A stretch of DNA of 64,000 bases from the NCBI GenBank assembly GCA_039180675.1, contig JBCDDC010000018.1:40586-104585 (forward strand), in the 5' to 3' direction. The stretch is from Thermohalobaculum sp039180675 (GTDB lineage: Bacteria; Pseudomonadota; Alphaproteobacteria; Rhodobacterales; Rhodobacteraceae). Every line of letters starts with the position of its first letter. Position 1 is the first letter of the stretch. The position numbers and the translations under genes were made by a program. Below are positions 37,876 to 46,730 of the stretch, piece after piece. The notes under the pieces were generated by a model. The model made no database searches, was not told where the DNA came from, and saw only the letters and a program-made list of their open reading frames with translations.

Positions 37876-38346
37876 TCAGGCCCGGTGATAGGGGCTGCCG
37901 CCGAGGATCGAGACGGCGCGGTAGAGCTGTTCGGCCAGCATCACGCGGGCCAGCATATGCGGCCAGACCATCGGGCCGAAGCTGAGCAGCAGGCCGGAGC
38001 GGTCACGCAGCGCCTGGGTGTGCCCGTCCGCCCCGCCGATCAGGAAGCAGGTCTCCGACACGCCCTGGTCGCGCAGCCGGCCGAGCAGTTTGGCGAAATC
38101 CGGGCTGGTCATGCCCTTGCCGCGTTCGTCGAGCGCCATGATCTGAGCCCCGGATGGCACGGTGGCGAGCAGTTTCTCGCTCTGCTCCGCCTGGCCTCGA
38201 GCCTTGCGTTCATCTATTTCGGTAAGGGAGACGGGGCTCAGGCCCATCTGGCGGCCCGCAGCCCCGGCGCGGGAGAGATAATCCTCGACCAGCGTCCTCT
38301 CAGGGCCGGGGGCCATGCGCCCCACGGCCGCGACCGTCAGCTTCAC
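37876..38346 (-). CDS. rlmH: 23S rRNA pseudouridine-1915 N3-methyltransferase
   Basis: A 156-residue SPOUT methyltransferase, the usual RlmH length. The knotted SAM site is seen as FLIGGADGH near residue 100 and the tail reads LARVMLAEQLYRA followed by GSPYHRA. It methylates position 1915 of 23S rRNA on the assembled ribosome. The GTG at 38346 overlaps the rsfS stop by four bases, deciding the start. Confidence 0.95.
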   Translation of the reverse strand: MKLTVAAVGRMAPGPERTLVEDYLSRAGAAGRQMGLSPVSLTEIDERKARGQAEQSEKLLATVPSGAQIMALDERGKGMTSPDFAKLLGRLRDQGVSETCFLIGGADGHTQALRDRSGLLLSFGPMVWPHMLARVMLAEQLYRAVSILGGSPYHRA

Positions 38347-38735
38347 GCGTGGCGCGCGGTCGTGTCCGGCGCCGGCATCCACATCTTCTCGAGCTGGTAG
38401 AACTCGCGCACTTCCGGGCGGAAGATATGCACGATCACGTCACCGGCATCGATCAGGACCCAGTCGGCATTCGCCTTGCCCTCGGTCCGGGCCCGGTGGC
38501 CGAGCCGCGTCTTCAGCTTGTCGATCAGCTTCTCGCTCAGCGCCGAGACATGCCGGGTGGAGCGGCCGCAGGCGATGACCATGTGGTCCGCTTCCGCCGA
38601 TTTGCCCGCAAGGTCGATGGCGACGAGATCCTCTGCGCCGTCCTCCTCCAGGCTCGCGATGATGGTGTCGAGAAGATGCGCGGCCTCACCGGCCTGCGCG
38701 GTCGGGGTGGTCACGGTCGCTGCCGACGGTGCCAC
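38343..38735 (-). CDS. rsfS: Ribosome silencing factor RsfS
   Basis: A 130-residue protein. The core motif is DLAGKSAEADHMVIACGRST with HVSALSEKLIDKLK, ending in a DWVLIDAGDVIVHIF stretch; this is the Iojap/RsfS fold. RsfS binds uL14 and blocks subunit joining when nutrients are short. The frame starts with a GTG at 38735 and no clear ribosome site. rlmH follows with an overlapping GTGA, a common gene pair. Confidence 0.94.
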   Translation of the reverse strand: MAPSAATVTTPTAQAGEAAHLLDTIIASLEEDGAEDLVAIDLAGKSAEADHMVIACGRSTRHVSALSEKLIDKLKTRLGHRARTEGKANADWVLIDAGDVIVHIFRPEVREFYQLEKMWMPAPDTTARHA

Positions 38736-38922
38736 AAGGGTGTGTTCGCTCAGAACGCTCTCCTCCGTTGCATGCGCCCGGTCCGGGATTGGAGACGCGC
38801 AAATGCGCCCGGATCGCCTGCAAGATCAAAATTAGCCTAGTTTTGTGACCGTCTCAAGACGTGGCGCGCGGGGTGCTGTATAGAGGCGGTCAAGTGCCGC
38901 AGATCTTGAAGAGGAGCCCGCC

Positions 38923-39240
38923 ATGCGGATCGCGACAGCCGCCTTTCTGACCGCTCTCGCCACGCCGGTTCTGGCGGGAGAGACGATCCGCATCCTGCCC
39001 GATCAGGCGGTGCTCGCCTGTAAGGCACGGACCAATCATGCGCTTGCCGGCCGCGCCAGCAATACGCCGGAGCCGATCGCGCGGTTCAAGACCGATGCGA
39101 TGGAGAACTTCATGTTCCGGGTGAAGGGCCTCTACCGGGCGCGGATCGAAGGGGCGGATCGCGAGATCTCGGTCGAATGCGATGTCTCGTCCGAGGGCGT
39201 GGAGGTCTTCACCATGATCATCGAGGCGCCCGAGAGCTGA
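38923..39240 (+). CDS. Small secreted protein of unknown function
   Basis: A 105-residue protein with a signal peptide (MRIATAAFLTALATPVLAG). The mature chain is mixed and carries two cysteines (VLACKAR and VECDVSS). AAGAGGAGCCCGCC precedes the ATG. I recognise no family. dnaE2 starts 69 bp downstream but has its own SOS box, so it is not clearly part of the same unit. Confidence 0.65.
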   Translation: MRIATAAFLTALATPVLAGETIRILPDQAVLACKARTNHALAGRASNTPEPIARFKTDAMENFMFRVKGLYRARIEGADREISVECDVSSEGVEVFTMIIEAPES

Positions 39241-39294
39241 ACGCGGCACGCGGCCCCGCGAGGTGAAATCGGTCTTGCCAATCGTGCATGTTGA

Positions 39295-39309
39295 GAACAA
39301 ATATAGAAC
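39295..39309. promoter_or_regulatory. LexA (SOS) box of dnaE2
   Basis: GAACAAATATAGAAC matches the alphaproteobacterial LexA consensus GAAC-N7-GAAC exactly (reverse complement of GTTC-N7-GTTC). It ends at the base before the dnaE2 ATG, so bound LexA would cover the promoter and the start codon. Confidence 0.88.
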
Positions 39310-42300
39310 ATGCCGTTCGCCGAGCTTTCAGCGACCACGAATTTCACCTTCCTCACCGGGGCGAGCCACCCTGAGGAGATGGTGGAGCGTGCGGCCGAAC
39401 TGGGTCTTGCCGCGATCGCGGTCACCGACCGCAACACACTGGCCGGTGTGGTGCGCGCCCATGTCCGCCTGCGGGAGCTCAAGCGTGAGGAGGTCGCGCG
39501 CAAGGACCGCAACATCACGGGCTCGGACGTGCGCGAGCATGCCCGCATCCGCTCGCAGCACCGCATCGATCCCTCCTCGCGCAAGAGCTACGGACCGCCG
39601 CCGCCCTCGGTGCCCCGAGTACTGCCGGCGCCGGAGCCGATCCGGGCCCTGCCGCAGCTGATCATCGGCACCCGGCTCAGTTTCACCGACAGTGCGATCG
39701 AGATCACGGCGCTCGTTCCCGACCGCGCGGCCTACACCGTGCTCACCCGGCTCCTGACGCTCGGCAAACGCCGCGCGGAGAAGGGCGCCTGCGCCCTTGA
39801 ACTGCGGGACTTTCTCGAGACGCGGGGGCTTTTCGCGCTGATCCATCTCCCCGACCCGGTGGAGGCGCCACTGGCACAGGTCTCGAAGTCCGGCGGGCGC
39901 GCGGCGCTGCAAGATGCCGAGGCTGTGACCCGCCGCTTTAAGGGACGGTGCTGGCTCGCCGCCACGCCGCGCTGGGATGGGCAGGACAGGGCCCGGATCG
40001 CGGCCTTCGCAGCACTTGCGGACCGGCTTTCGCTCGATCTCGTCGCCACCGGCGCGCCGCTCATGCACCGGGCCTCCCGCCGCAGGCTGGCCGATGTGCT
40101 CACCTGCATCCGCGAGCGCTGCACCATGGCCACCATCGGCACCCGCGCCCTGGCGAATTGCGAGGTCCGCCTGCGTTCGGAGGCGGAGATGCTGGCGCTC
40201 TTCGAGGGGTTCGAGCCCGCTGTCCACCGCGCGGCCGAGATCGCCGGGCGCTGCACCTTCTCGCTCGATGAGCTCTCCTACGAATATCCCGACGAGGGGC
40301 AGGGGGAGCGCCCGCAGGACCGGCTGGCCCGGCTCGCCAATGAAGGCCTGCGCTGGCGCTATCCCGACGGTATCCCCGAACGCGCGCAAAGCCTCGTGGA
40401 CCGTGAGCTGGATCTGATCGGCCGGCTCAACTACGCGCCCTATTTCCTCACCGTCCGCGATATCGTCGCCTTCGCCCGCTCCCGCGGCATTCTCTGCCAG
40501 GGCCGGGGGTCGGCGGCCAACTCGACCGTCTGCTACGCGCTCGGCATCACCGAGATCGCGCCGGACACGATCTCCATGGTCTTCGAGCGCTTCGTGTCGG
40601 AGGCGCGCAACGAGCCGCCCGACATTGATGTCGATTTCGAGCATGAGCGCCGGGAAGAGGTGATCCAGCATATCTACGAGACCTATGGCCGCCACCGCGC
40701 CGGGCTGACGGCCACCGTCATCCACTTCCGCTCCCGCGCCGCGATCCGCGAGGTCGGCCGCGCCATGGGGCTTTCGGAGGATGTGACCTCCGCGCTCGCA
40801 GGCCAGGTCTGGGGCTGGTCGCGTGAGGCGGTCGGCCCCGACCGGCTGCGCGAGATCGGGCTTAGCCCTGACGATCCCCAGCTCCAGCAGACGCTTGCCA
40901 TCGTCGACGAGATCATCGGCTTCCCCCGCCACCTGTCCCAGCATGTCGGCGGGTTCGTGATCACGGCAGGCCGGCTCGACGAGCTCTGCCCGATCGAGAA
41001 CGCCGCGATGGAGGACCGCACGGTCATCGAATGGGACAAGGACGACATCGACGCGCTCGGCATACTTAAGGTCGATGTGCTCTCGCTCGGCATGCTCACC
41101 TGCATCCGCAAGGCGTTCGAACTGATCCGGCTCCATGGCGGGCCGGATTACACGCTGGCGACCCTGCCGGAGGAGGATCCGCTGGTCTATGACATGCTCT
41201 GCGACGCGGACAGTCTGGGCGTCTTCCAGGTGGAGAGCCGGGCGCAGATGAACTTCCTGCCGCGCATGCGCCCGCGCAATTTCTACGATCTGGTGATCGA
41301 GGTCGCCATCGTCCGCCCGGGCCCCATTCAGGGCGACATGGTCCACCCCTATCTGCGCCGCCGGACCGGCGAGGAGGAGGTGAAATTCCCCTCCGACGAG
41401 TTGGGTGAGGTGCTGGGCAAGACGCTGGGCGTGCCGCTTTTCCAGGAACAGGCTATGCGGATCGCCATCGTCGCGGCCGGATTTACGCCCGAGGAAGCCG
41501 ACCGCCTGCGCCGTGCGCTCGCCACCTTCCGCAAATCCGGCACGATCGGCAATTTCCGCAAACGCTTCATCACCGGCATGACCGATCGGGGCTACGACCC
41601 GGAGTTTGCCGAGCGCTGTTTCTCGCAGATCGAGGGCTTCGGCGAATACGGGTTTCCCGAAAGCCATGCGGCGAGCTTCGCGTTGCTGGTCTATGCCTCC
41701 GCCTGGCTGAAGCGCCATCACCCGGCAGTCTTTGCCTGCGCGCTCCTGAACTCTCAGCCCATGGGGTTCTATGCGCCTGCCCAGATCGTCCGCGATGCCC
41801 GCGAGCATGGGGTCGAGATCCGGCCTGTCTGCGTCAACCGCTCCCACTGGAACAACACGCTGGAGCCCAAGCCCGACGGCTCCCTCGCGCTCCGCCTCGG
41901 TTTCCGCCAGATCAAGGGCGTGAAGGAAGAGGATGGCGAATGGATCGCGGCCGCGCGGGGCAACGGCTACCCGGATGTGGAAAGCCTGTGGCGCCGGGCC
42001 GGGATCTCGCGGGGCGCGATCAAGAAGCTGGCGCGGGCCGATGCCTTTGCCCCCTCGGGCCTCTCGCGGCGCCATGCGCAATGGGATGCCCATGCGCTCC
42101 ACGCCACCAAGCCGCTGCCGCTGTTCCCTCAGGGCGAAGGTCTGCAGGAGGGCGATCCGAACCTCCCCGTCCCCTCGGCGGGGGAGGAGGTGGTCGAGGA
42201 TTACCGCATGCTGCGCCTCAGCCTGCGCGACCATCCGCTTGCGATCCTGCGCCCCGATCTGCCCGGGCTTACAGCGGAAGGGCTCAAGCGCCTGCCGGAC

Positions 42301-42702
42301 CGCGCCAAGGCGATGACCACCGGGCTCGTCATCACCCGCCAGCGGCCGGGAACGGCCTCAGGCGTGATCTTCCTGACCTTCGAGGATGAGACCGGCGTCT
42401 CCAACATCATCGTCTGGAACCGGGTCTATCAGAAATACCGCCGCGCGGTCATGCAGGGCCGCCTGCTGCGCGTCACCGGGCGCTGGCAGCGCGAGGGGGC
42501 CGTGACCCACCTGATCGCCTGGCATGTGGAGGATCTGTCACCCAGGCTCGACGCGCTCGGAATGCCGCCCGACACGTCGAGCCCGCGCGCGGATGAGGGC
42601 AAGCGCCCGGTCCCGCCCCGCAGGCCATCGCGCACACCGCGCCGCGCCATGCATCCGCGCGATCAGGCCAAGGTGCTGTTCCCCAGCCGAGACTTTCACT
42701 GA
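39310..42702 (+). CDS. dnaE2: Error-prone DNA polymerase III alpha subunit DnaE2
   Basis: A 1130-residue C-family polymerase. It starts with the PHP domain (ATTNFTFLTGASHPEEM), has the palm region with CQGRGSAANSTVCYALGI near residue 395 and PPDIDVDFEHERREE near 437, and ends with an OB-fold. The start ASLAELSxTTNFTFL-type N terminus matches the family. DnaE2 performs damage-induced mutagenic synthesis with ImuA and ImuB; neither is adjacent. The ATG touches the LexA box and has no ribosome site, so a leaderless message is possible. It ends in a 7-bp overlap with the convergent dehydrogenase. Confidence 0.94.
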   Translation: MPFAELSATTNFTFLTGASHPEEMVERAAELGLAAIAVTDRNTLAGVVRAHVRLRELKREEVARKDRNITGSDVREHARIRSQHRIDPSSRKSYGPPPPSVPRVLPAPEPIRALPQLIIGTRLSFTDSAIEITALVPDRAAYTVLTRLLTLGKRRAEKGACALELRDFLETRGLFALIHLPDPVEAPLAQVSKSGGRAALQDAEAVTRRFKGRCWLAATPRWDGQDRARIAAFAALADRLSLDLVATGAPLMHRASRRRLADVLTCIRERCTMATIGTRALANCEVRLRSEAEMLALFEGFEPAVHRAAEIAGRCTFSLDELSYEYPDEGQGERPQDRLARLANEGLRWRYPDGIPERAQSLVDRELDLIGRLNYAPYFLTVRDIVAFARSRGILCQGRGSAANSTVCYALGITEIAPDTISMVFERFVSEARNEPPDIDVDFEHERREEVIQHIYETYGRHRAGLTATVIHFRSRAAIREVGRAMGLSEDVTSALAGQVWGWSREAVGPDRLREIGLSPDDPQLQQTLAIVDEIIGFPRHLSQHVGGFVITAGRLDELCPIENAAMEDRTVIEWDKDDIDALGILKVDVLSLGMLTCIRKAFELIRLHGGPDYTLATLPEEDPLVYDMLCDADSLGVFQVESRAQMNFLPRMRPRNFYDLVIEVAIVRPGPIQGDMVHPYLRRRTGEEEVKFPSDELGEVLGKTLGVPLFQEQAMRIAIVAAGFTPEEADRLRRALATFRKSGTIGNFRKRFITGMTDRGYDPEFAERCFSQIEGFGEYGFPESHAASFALLVYASAWLKRHHPAVFACALLNSQPMGFYAPAQIVRDAREHGVEIRPVCVNRSHWNNTLEPKPDGSLALRLGFRQIKGVKEEDGEWIAAARGNGYPDVESLWRRAGISRGAIKKLARADAFAPSGLSRRHAQWDAHALHATKPLPLFPQGEGLQEGDPNLPVPSAGEEVVEDYRMLRLSLRDHPLAILRPDLPGLTAEGLKRLPDRAKAMTTGLVITRQRPGTASGVIFLTFEDETGVSNIIVWNRVYQKYRRAVMQGRLLRVTGRWQREGAVTHLIAWHVEDLSPRLDALGMPPDTSSPRADEGKRPVPPRRPSRTPRRAMHPRDQAKVLFPSRDFH

Positions 42703-43775
42703 CGCGCGACCGCTTCCGCGACCAGCGCGCCGAACGCCTCCGTGCTGGTCGATCCGCCAAGATCCGGCGTGCGGTTCCGGGCCTCCGAAAGCACGTGGTC
42801 GACTGCCGCCTCCACCGCATCGCCTGCGCGGGTCAGATCCTCCCGCCCATGGCGCGCTCCCAACCAGCGGAGTAGCATCGCGCCGGAGAGGATCAGCGAT
42901 GTCGGGTTGGCCAGGCCCTGCCCCGCGATATCCGGGGCCGAGCCGTGCTGGGCCTGCGCCATCGCGTGATCCGGCCCGGCGTTCAGCGACCCGGCGAGAC
43001 CCAGCCCGCCCGCAAGCTCGGCGGCGAGATCCGAGAGGATGTCGCCATACATGTTGGTCGTGCAGATCACGTCGAACGCATCGGGGCGGCGCACGAGATG
43101 GGCGCACATCGCATCGATGAGCTGCTCCTCGTAGGTGATCTTAGAATGCCGCTCCGCGACCTCGCGCACACAGTCCAGGAACAGGCCGTCGCTGACGCGC
43201 AGTACGTTGCCCTTGTGCACCGCCGTGACCTTTCCCCGCCGTCGGGTCGCCTCGGCAAAGGCGGTCTCGGCGATCCGGATTGAGGCGGACCGGGTTACCT
43301 TGCGAAACGAGAGGGCGATATCGGGGGTCGGCATGATCTCACCGGGGCCCAAGTGGAGATTGCGATCGGAATAAAACCCCTCGGTATTCTCCCGCACGAT
43401 CAGCAGATCGAGGGGTATGCCCGCCCGCGGCGCGATCCCCGCGCGCGTGATCGCTGGCCGGAGATTGGCGTAGAGGTCGAGACGGCGGCGCAGCTCGCCC
43501 GAAGGGTTGAGCCCGCCCTGATCGCGCGGCGGGTAGGCGTTGTGCGAAACCGGGCCGAGCACGATCCCGTCGCATTTCGCCGCCGTCTCGAACGCCTCGT
43601 CGGGGAGCGTGCTGCCGGACCGCTCCAGCGTGACGAAGCCGACCTGGATATCGATGAATGCGAGGCCGAGCCTGAAGGCTGTGTCGGCTGCGGCGATGAC
43701 CTCGCGAGTCGCGGCGGTGATCTCGGGGCCGATCCCGTCCCCTTCCATCATGGCGAGTGTCAAAGGTTCGGGCAT
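42696..43775 (-). CDS. Isocitrate/isopropylmalate dehydrogenase-family enzyme
   Basis: A 359-residue beta-decarboxylating dehydrogenase. MMEGDGIGPEI near the start, RENTEGFYSDRN near residue 130 and TTNMYGDILSDLAAELAGGL near 240 are the family motifs; NADPH/NAD-binding GSAPDIAGQGLANPTSLIL follows. Related members are 3-isopropylmalate, tartrate and homoisocitrate dehydrogenases. The absence of leu genes nearby and the ENTEGFYSDR variant argue against LeuB proper. GGGGAGCACCCG precedes the ATG at 43775, so the longer frame is not used. Confidence 0.85.
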   Translation of the reverse strand: MPEPLTLAMMEGDGIGPEITAATREVIAAADTAFRLGLAFIDIQVGFVTLERSGSTLPDEAFETAAKCDGIVLGPVSHNAYPPRDQGGLNPSGELRRRLDLYANLRPAITRAGIAPRAGIPLDLLIVRENTEGFYSDRNLHLGPGEIMPTPDIALSFRKVTRSASIRIAETAFAEATRRRGKVTAVHKGNVLRVSDGLFLDCVREVAERHSKITYEEQLIDAMCAHLVRRPDAFDVICTTNMYGDILSDLAAELAGGLGLAGSLNAGPDHAMAQAQHGSAPDIAGQGLANPTSLILSGAMLLRWLGARHGREDLTRAGDAVEAAVDHVLSEARNRTPDLGGSTSTEAFGALVAEAVARQ

Positions 43776-43904
43776 CGGGTGCTCCCCATCGGCTTTGCCT
43801 GCTCGTGGCAACGATCTTGTCGGCCGGATGGGAGCATTTGGCAAATATCGCGATTTGTCCGGGATGCGAGGCCCGGGAAGGGCCTCGCCATGTCTCAGCG
43901 GTTC

Positions 43905-46220
43905 TCAGACCAGCAGATCGTCGGTGAAGAACGGGCGGTCCTCATCCGTCGCTTCGCCGTTGATGAAAAGTTGCGCCAGCTCGAACGCATCCGCGCCGAC
44001 CTCGCGGCCAAGCTGTCGGCCGTTGACATCGCCCTCGTTGAAGTGGATGCCGCCGAAGAGCCGTGACAGACCTGCCTCGTCCGCGCCGTCGCTGAACGTA
44101 TCCCATTCAAGCGTGACCTCCTCCGCCGGCACGCCGCGCTCGAACTGGATCGTGTCCGGTGCGAAATCGACGAACCCTCCGAAATCGTCCGAGCCGGTGA
44201 AGAGCTTCAGAACCTCGGCGCCCGCGGCGGAGAACGCCGAGTGGCCGGAGGTATACTCCGCAAAGGGCGGCGAGGGGTCGGCGCCCGGGCGCTGGAAGGT
44301 GATGAAGTTCTCCGCCAGGATCGTCTTGGTCCCGATTCCGAACCCGTCTTCGTCGAACCCGCCGAAGGCATCGATGACGAAGCCGAACTCGCCGGTCACC
44401 TCGTCCTGCCCGAACTCTCCGATAAGGCCCAGCTCTCCGAGATCGCGGATGGCGCGGACCGGGCGGGCATAGTCGTAGAAGACCTTTGCCTCCCAGGTGG
44501 CGATACCCGCATCCATCACCGCGTTGCCGAGGGCAAAGAAGAGCTGGGCATCCTCGTCGAGCGAGTTGTCGTCGCGCGCCGAGACGAACTGGCCGAAGGT
44601 CATCCAGGTGCCCGGCGGGAACGCGGTACCGCCGCCATCCTCCCAGAACTCCGCGATGATCTTCTCCTCATCGGTCAGGTTGGCCGAGAAGTCGATGACT
44701 TCGAGCGCCTGATTGATGAATTCCTCATTGATGACGGTGCCGATCAAGCTCTTGTCCACCGCGAAGGTGTTGCCCTCGAAGGTGATGGTCTGGTCGTCGA
44801 AGTTCAGCACGGCCCCGTCGAACGCCTCGGTGAAGAAGCCCTGGGGCGCCACCGGGCGGACGCCGCTGAAATCGGTGTTGCCGTCGGCGTCCTCGGCGAT
44901 TGCAAAGCTTTCGACATCCTCCCATTGCGGGGTGAGGAAGCTCTGCCGCCCGTTGTTGCCCTCCTCCGGGTCGAGCGGCACGTTCTCGGGCGTCCACTTC
45001 GTGATGTCGTTGATCTCGAGCGGGCCAGGGTTGGTGGGCGTGAAGGCGCCGGTGTATCCACCCGCTTGGTTCGACCCGTCGAGACCGCGGAGTGCGAGGA
45101 GGTCATTGGCAGCATCGATGCCAAGCGCCGCCTCGGGGCTCGTGGTGTCGGCGGGGTCGAAGCCGAAGCGCTCCTCCAACACCTTGACGTAGAGATCCTC
45201 GACATCCGGGAAGAGATTGCGCAGCACGGTCAGCGCCGCAAAGCTCATCGCCTTGGTCTTCGCATCGTCGCCGAGGCCGGTGAGCGCGCCGGTCAGTGCC
45301 CCGTTGTTCCCGTCCTGATCGAAGGAGACCCGCACCGCGTCTGCGTCGAACGAGGACCAGGCATCGTACATCGCGGTGTGCATCATCGCATAGGCGCGCG
45401 AGGCGATTGTCGGGCCGACCGGTGTTTCCGTGTCGATCACGGCCTGCTGCACCACCCGGTCCCAGATGACGCTCACGCCGGGATCGGTGTCGTTGACGGT
45501 CACGACCTGGGTGCCGCCGCCGACCTGGATGTAGGGAAGGGCATCCGGGTCGAAATCCTCGCGGATCTCGTCGATGGTGAAGCTGCGGTCGAGGAACTGG
45601 AACTCCTCATAGTTCTTCGTGACCATCTCCTCGCCGGTGAAACGGTCGGCGAAGATCACCTTGTTGCCCTGGAGCGTGACGTCGAAATCGCCGGCGTTGA
45701 AGTTGAAGATCAGGGTGTCCTCGCCGCGCCCGCCATTGGTGAAGCCGACCAGATCACCGATTTCCAGCGTGTCGTCGCCCGAGCCGAGGCGCGCTTCCTT
45801 CGCGCCATTCGTCAGGATCACGGTGTCGTTGCCGCCGCCGGTCCGGATCGTTCCCGCCAGACCGTCGATGCTGATATGATCGTTGCCACTGCCCGAGCGG
45901 ACCTCGGCCACGCTGCCCTGGGCGTCGAGCGTATTGTCGCCGCTGCCAAGGCGTACCGTTTCCGCGTCGCCTTCCAGGGTGACGTCGTCATTGCCCTGAC
46001 CGGTTCGGACGGTTCGCGTGTCGACCTCCACCGTCAGCGTGTCGTCGCCGCCACGGGTGTTGATCAGCGCGATTTCCGTGTCGATGGTCGTGGTCTCGTC
46101 ACTGCCGGTGCCGCGAAACGAGCCCTCGGTGGGCAGGCCGCCGGTCAGGTCCTCCAGAAGCGAACAGAGCTCCTCCAACGAGACGCCGAGCGGCGTCCCG
46201 ATCGAATTGTCACTACTCAT
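43905..46220 (-). CDS. RTX-repeat vanadium-dependent haloperoxidase
   Basis: A 771-residue protein. Residues ~55-190 hold glycine-aspartate repeats (GGDDTL, GQGNDD, GSGDNT, GSGNDH, GGGNDT, GSGDDT) that bind calcium, and the rest is an all-helical haloperoxidase domain. Every vanadate-site residue is present: K579 and R586 in KVFYDYAR, S658-G659-H660 in EYTSGHS, R720 and H726 in RLFGGIH. The enzyme should oxidise halides with peroxide outside the cell; no classical signal peptide is seen, and the repeats suggest type I secretion. The ATG at 46220 follows GAAGGATCTGATC. Halide preference cannot be told. Confidence 0.85.
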   Translation of the reverse strand: MSSDNSIGTPLGVSLEELCSLLEDLTGGLPTEGSFRGTGSDETTTIDTEIALINTRGGDDTLTVEVDTRTVRTGQGNDDVTLEGDAETVRLGSGDNTLDAQGSVAEVRSGSGNDHISIDGLAGTIRTGGGNDTVILTNGAKEARLGSGDDTLEIGDLVGFTNGGRGEDTLIFNFNAGDFDVTLQGNKVIFADRFTGEEMVTKNYEEFQFLDRSFTIDEIREDFDPDALPYIQVGGGTQVVTVNDTDPGVSVIWDRVVQQAVIDTETPVGPTIASRAYAMMHTAMYDAWSSFDADAVRVSFDQDGNNGALTGALTGLGDDAKTKAMSFAALTVLRNLFPDVEDLYVKVLEERFGFDPADTTSPEAALGIDAANDLLALRGLDGSNQAGGYTGAFTPTNPGPLEINDITKWTPENVPLDPEEGNNGRQSFLTPQWEDVESFAIAEDADGNTDFSGVRPVAPQGFFTEAFDGAVLNFDDQTITFEGNTFAVDKSLIGTVINEEFINQALEVIDFSANLTDEEKIIAEFWEDGGGTAFPPGTWMTFGQFVSARDDNSLDEDAQLFFALGNAVMDAGIATWEAKVFYDYARPVRAIRDLGELGLIGEFGQDEVTGEFGFVIDAFGGFDEDGFGIGTKTILAENFITFQRPGADPSPPFAEYTSGHSAFSAAGAEVLKLFTGSDDFGGFVDFAPDTIQFERGVPAEEVTLEWDTFSDGADEAGLSRLFGGIHFNEGDVNGRQLGREVGADAFELAQLFINGEATDEDRPFFTDDLLV

Positions 46221-46730
46221 GATCAGATCCTTCAACTTGCTGCGGTGGTGGGGACCACAGTTTACCGTGACCAACGCACTGGGCGTTCTAAAACATTGAA
46301 TCTGAGAGACTTTCGGCAGGGAAAATTGTTTCGACCGATTGACAAAAACGAGCGTTCATGTTGCCGCCTGTTCGAATCTGCATCTGCGTCTTTAAGTTGT
46401 GTATCTGTTCAATTCTATCTGTGGGCGAAGATTGACGAGGTGCGGATTCTTTGAAGCAAGCTCGCGAGTCATCTCATTTTCTGCATCTTTTCTGGGGACC
46501 AATTCTGCGTCGAGAAAAGAGATCACGGAGTCGTGATGATTATTTCAGATTCTTCTGTGGGCTCTCGTGTGGAAAGGCTGGTGATCACGGTTCGTAACGT
46601 CATGGAAAAGACACCGGCCTCCCCGGAGGTGCATCGTGATTCCCAATGTGGATATCCGTCTTCGGCCTTCCATCCCCGGATCTCCCTTGTCATAAACGTC
46701 TGACAAAAGAAGGCCGACAGGGAGGGACGC
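46221..46730. other. AT-rich intergenic region of 510 bp
   Basis: This gap separates the haloperoxidase from the divergent acyl-CoA ligase and is lower in GC than its neighbours. It probably holds both promoters and their regulation. Short frames exist on both strands but none has a ribosome site and protein-like composition. The ligase ribosome site (AGGGAGGGACGC) lies at its right end. Confidence 0.5.

Noticed and set aside
39328..42234. A 968-codon minus-strand frame opposite dnaE2
   Set aside because: It mirrors the dnaE2 codon bias and has no recognisable domain or ribosome site.
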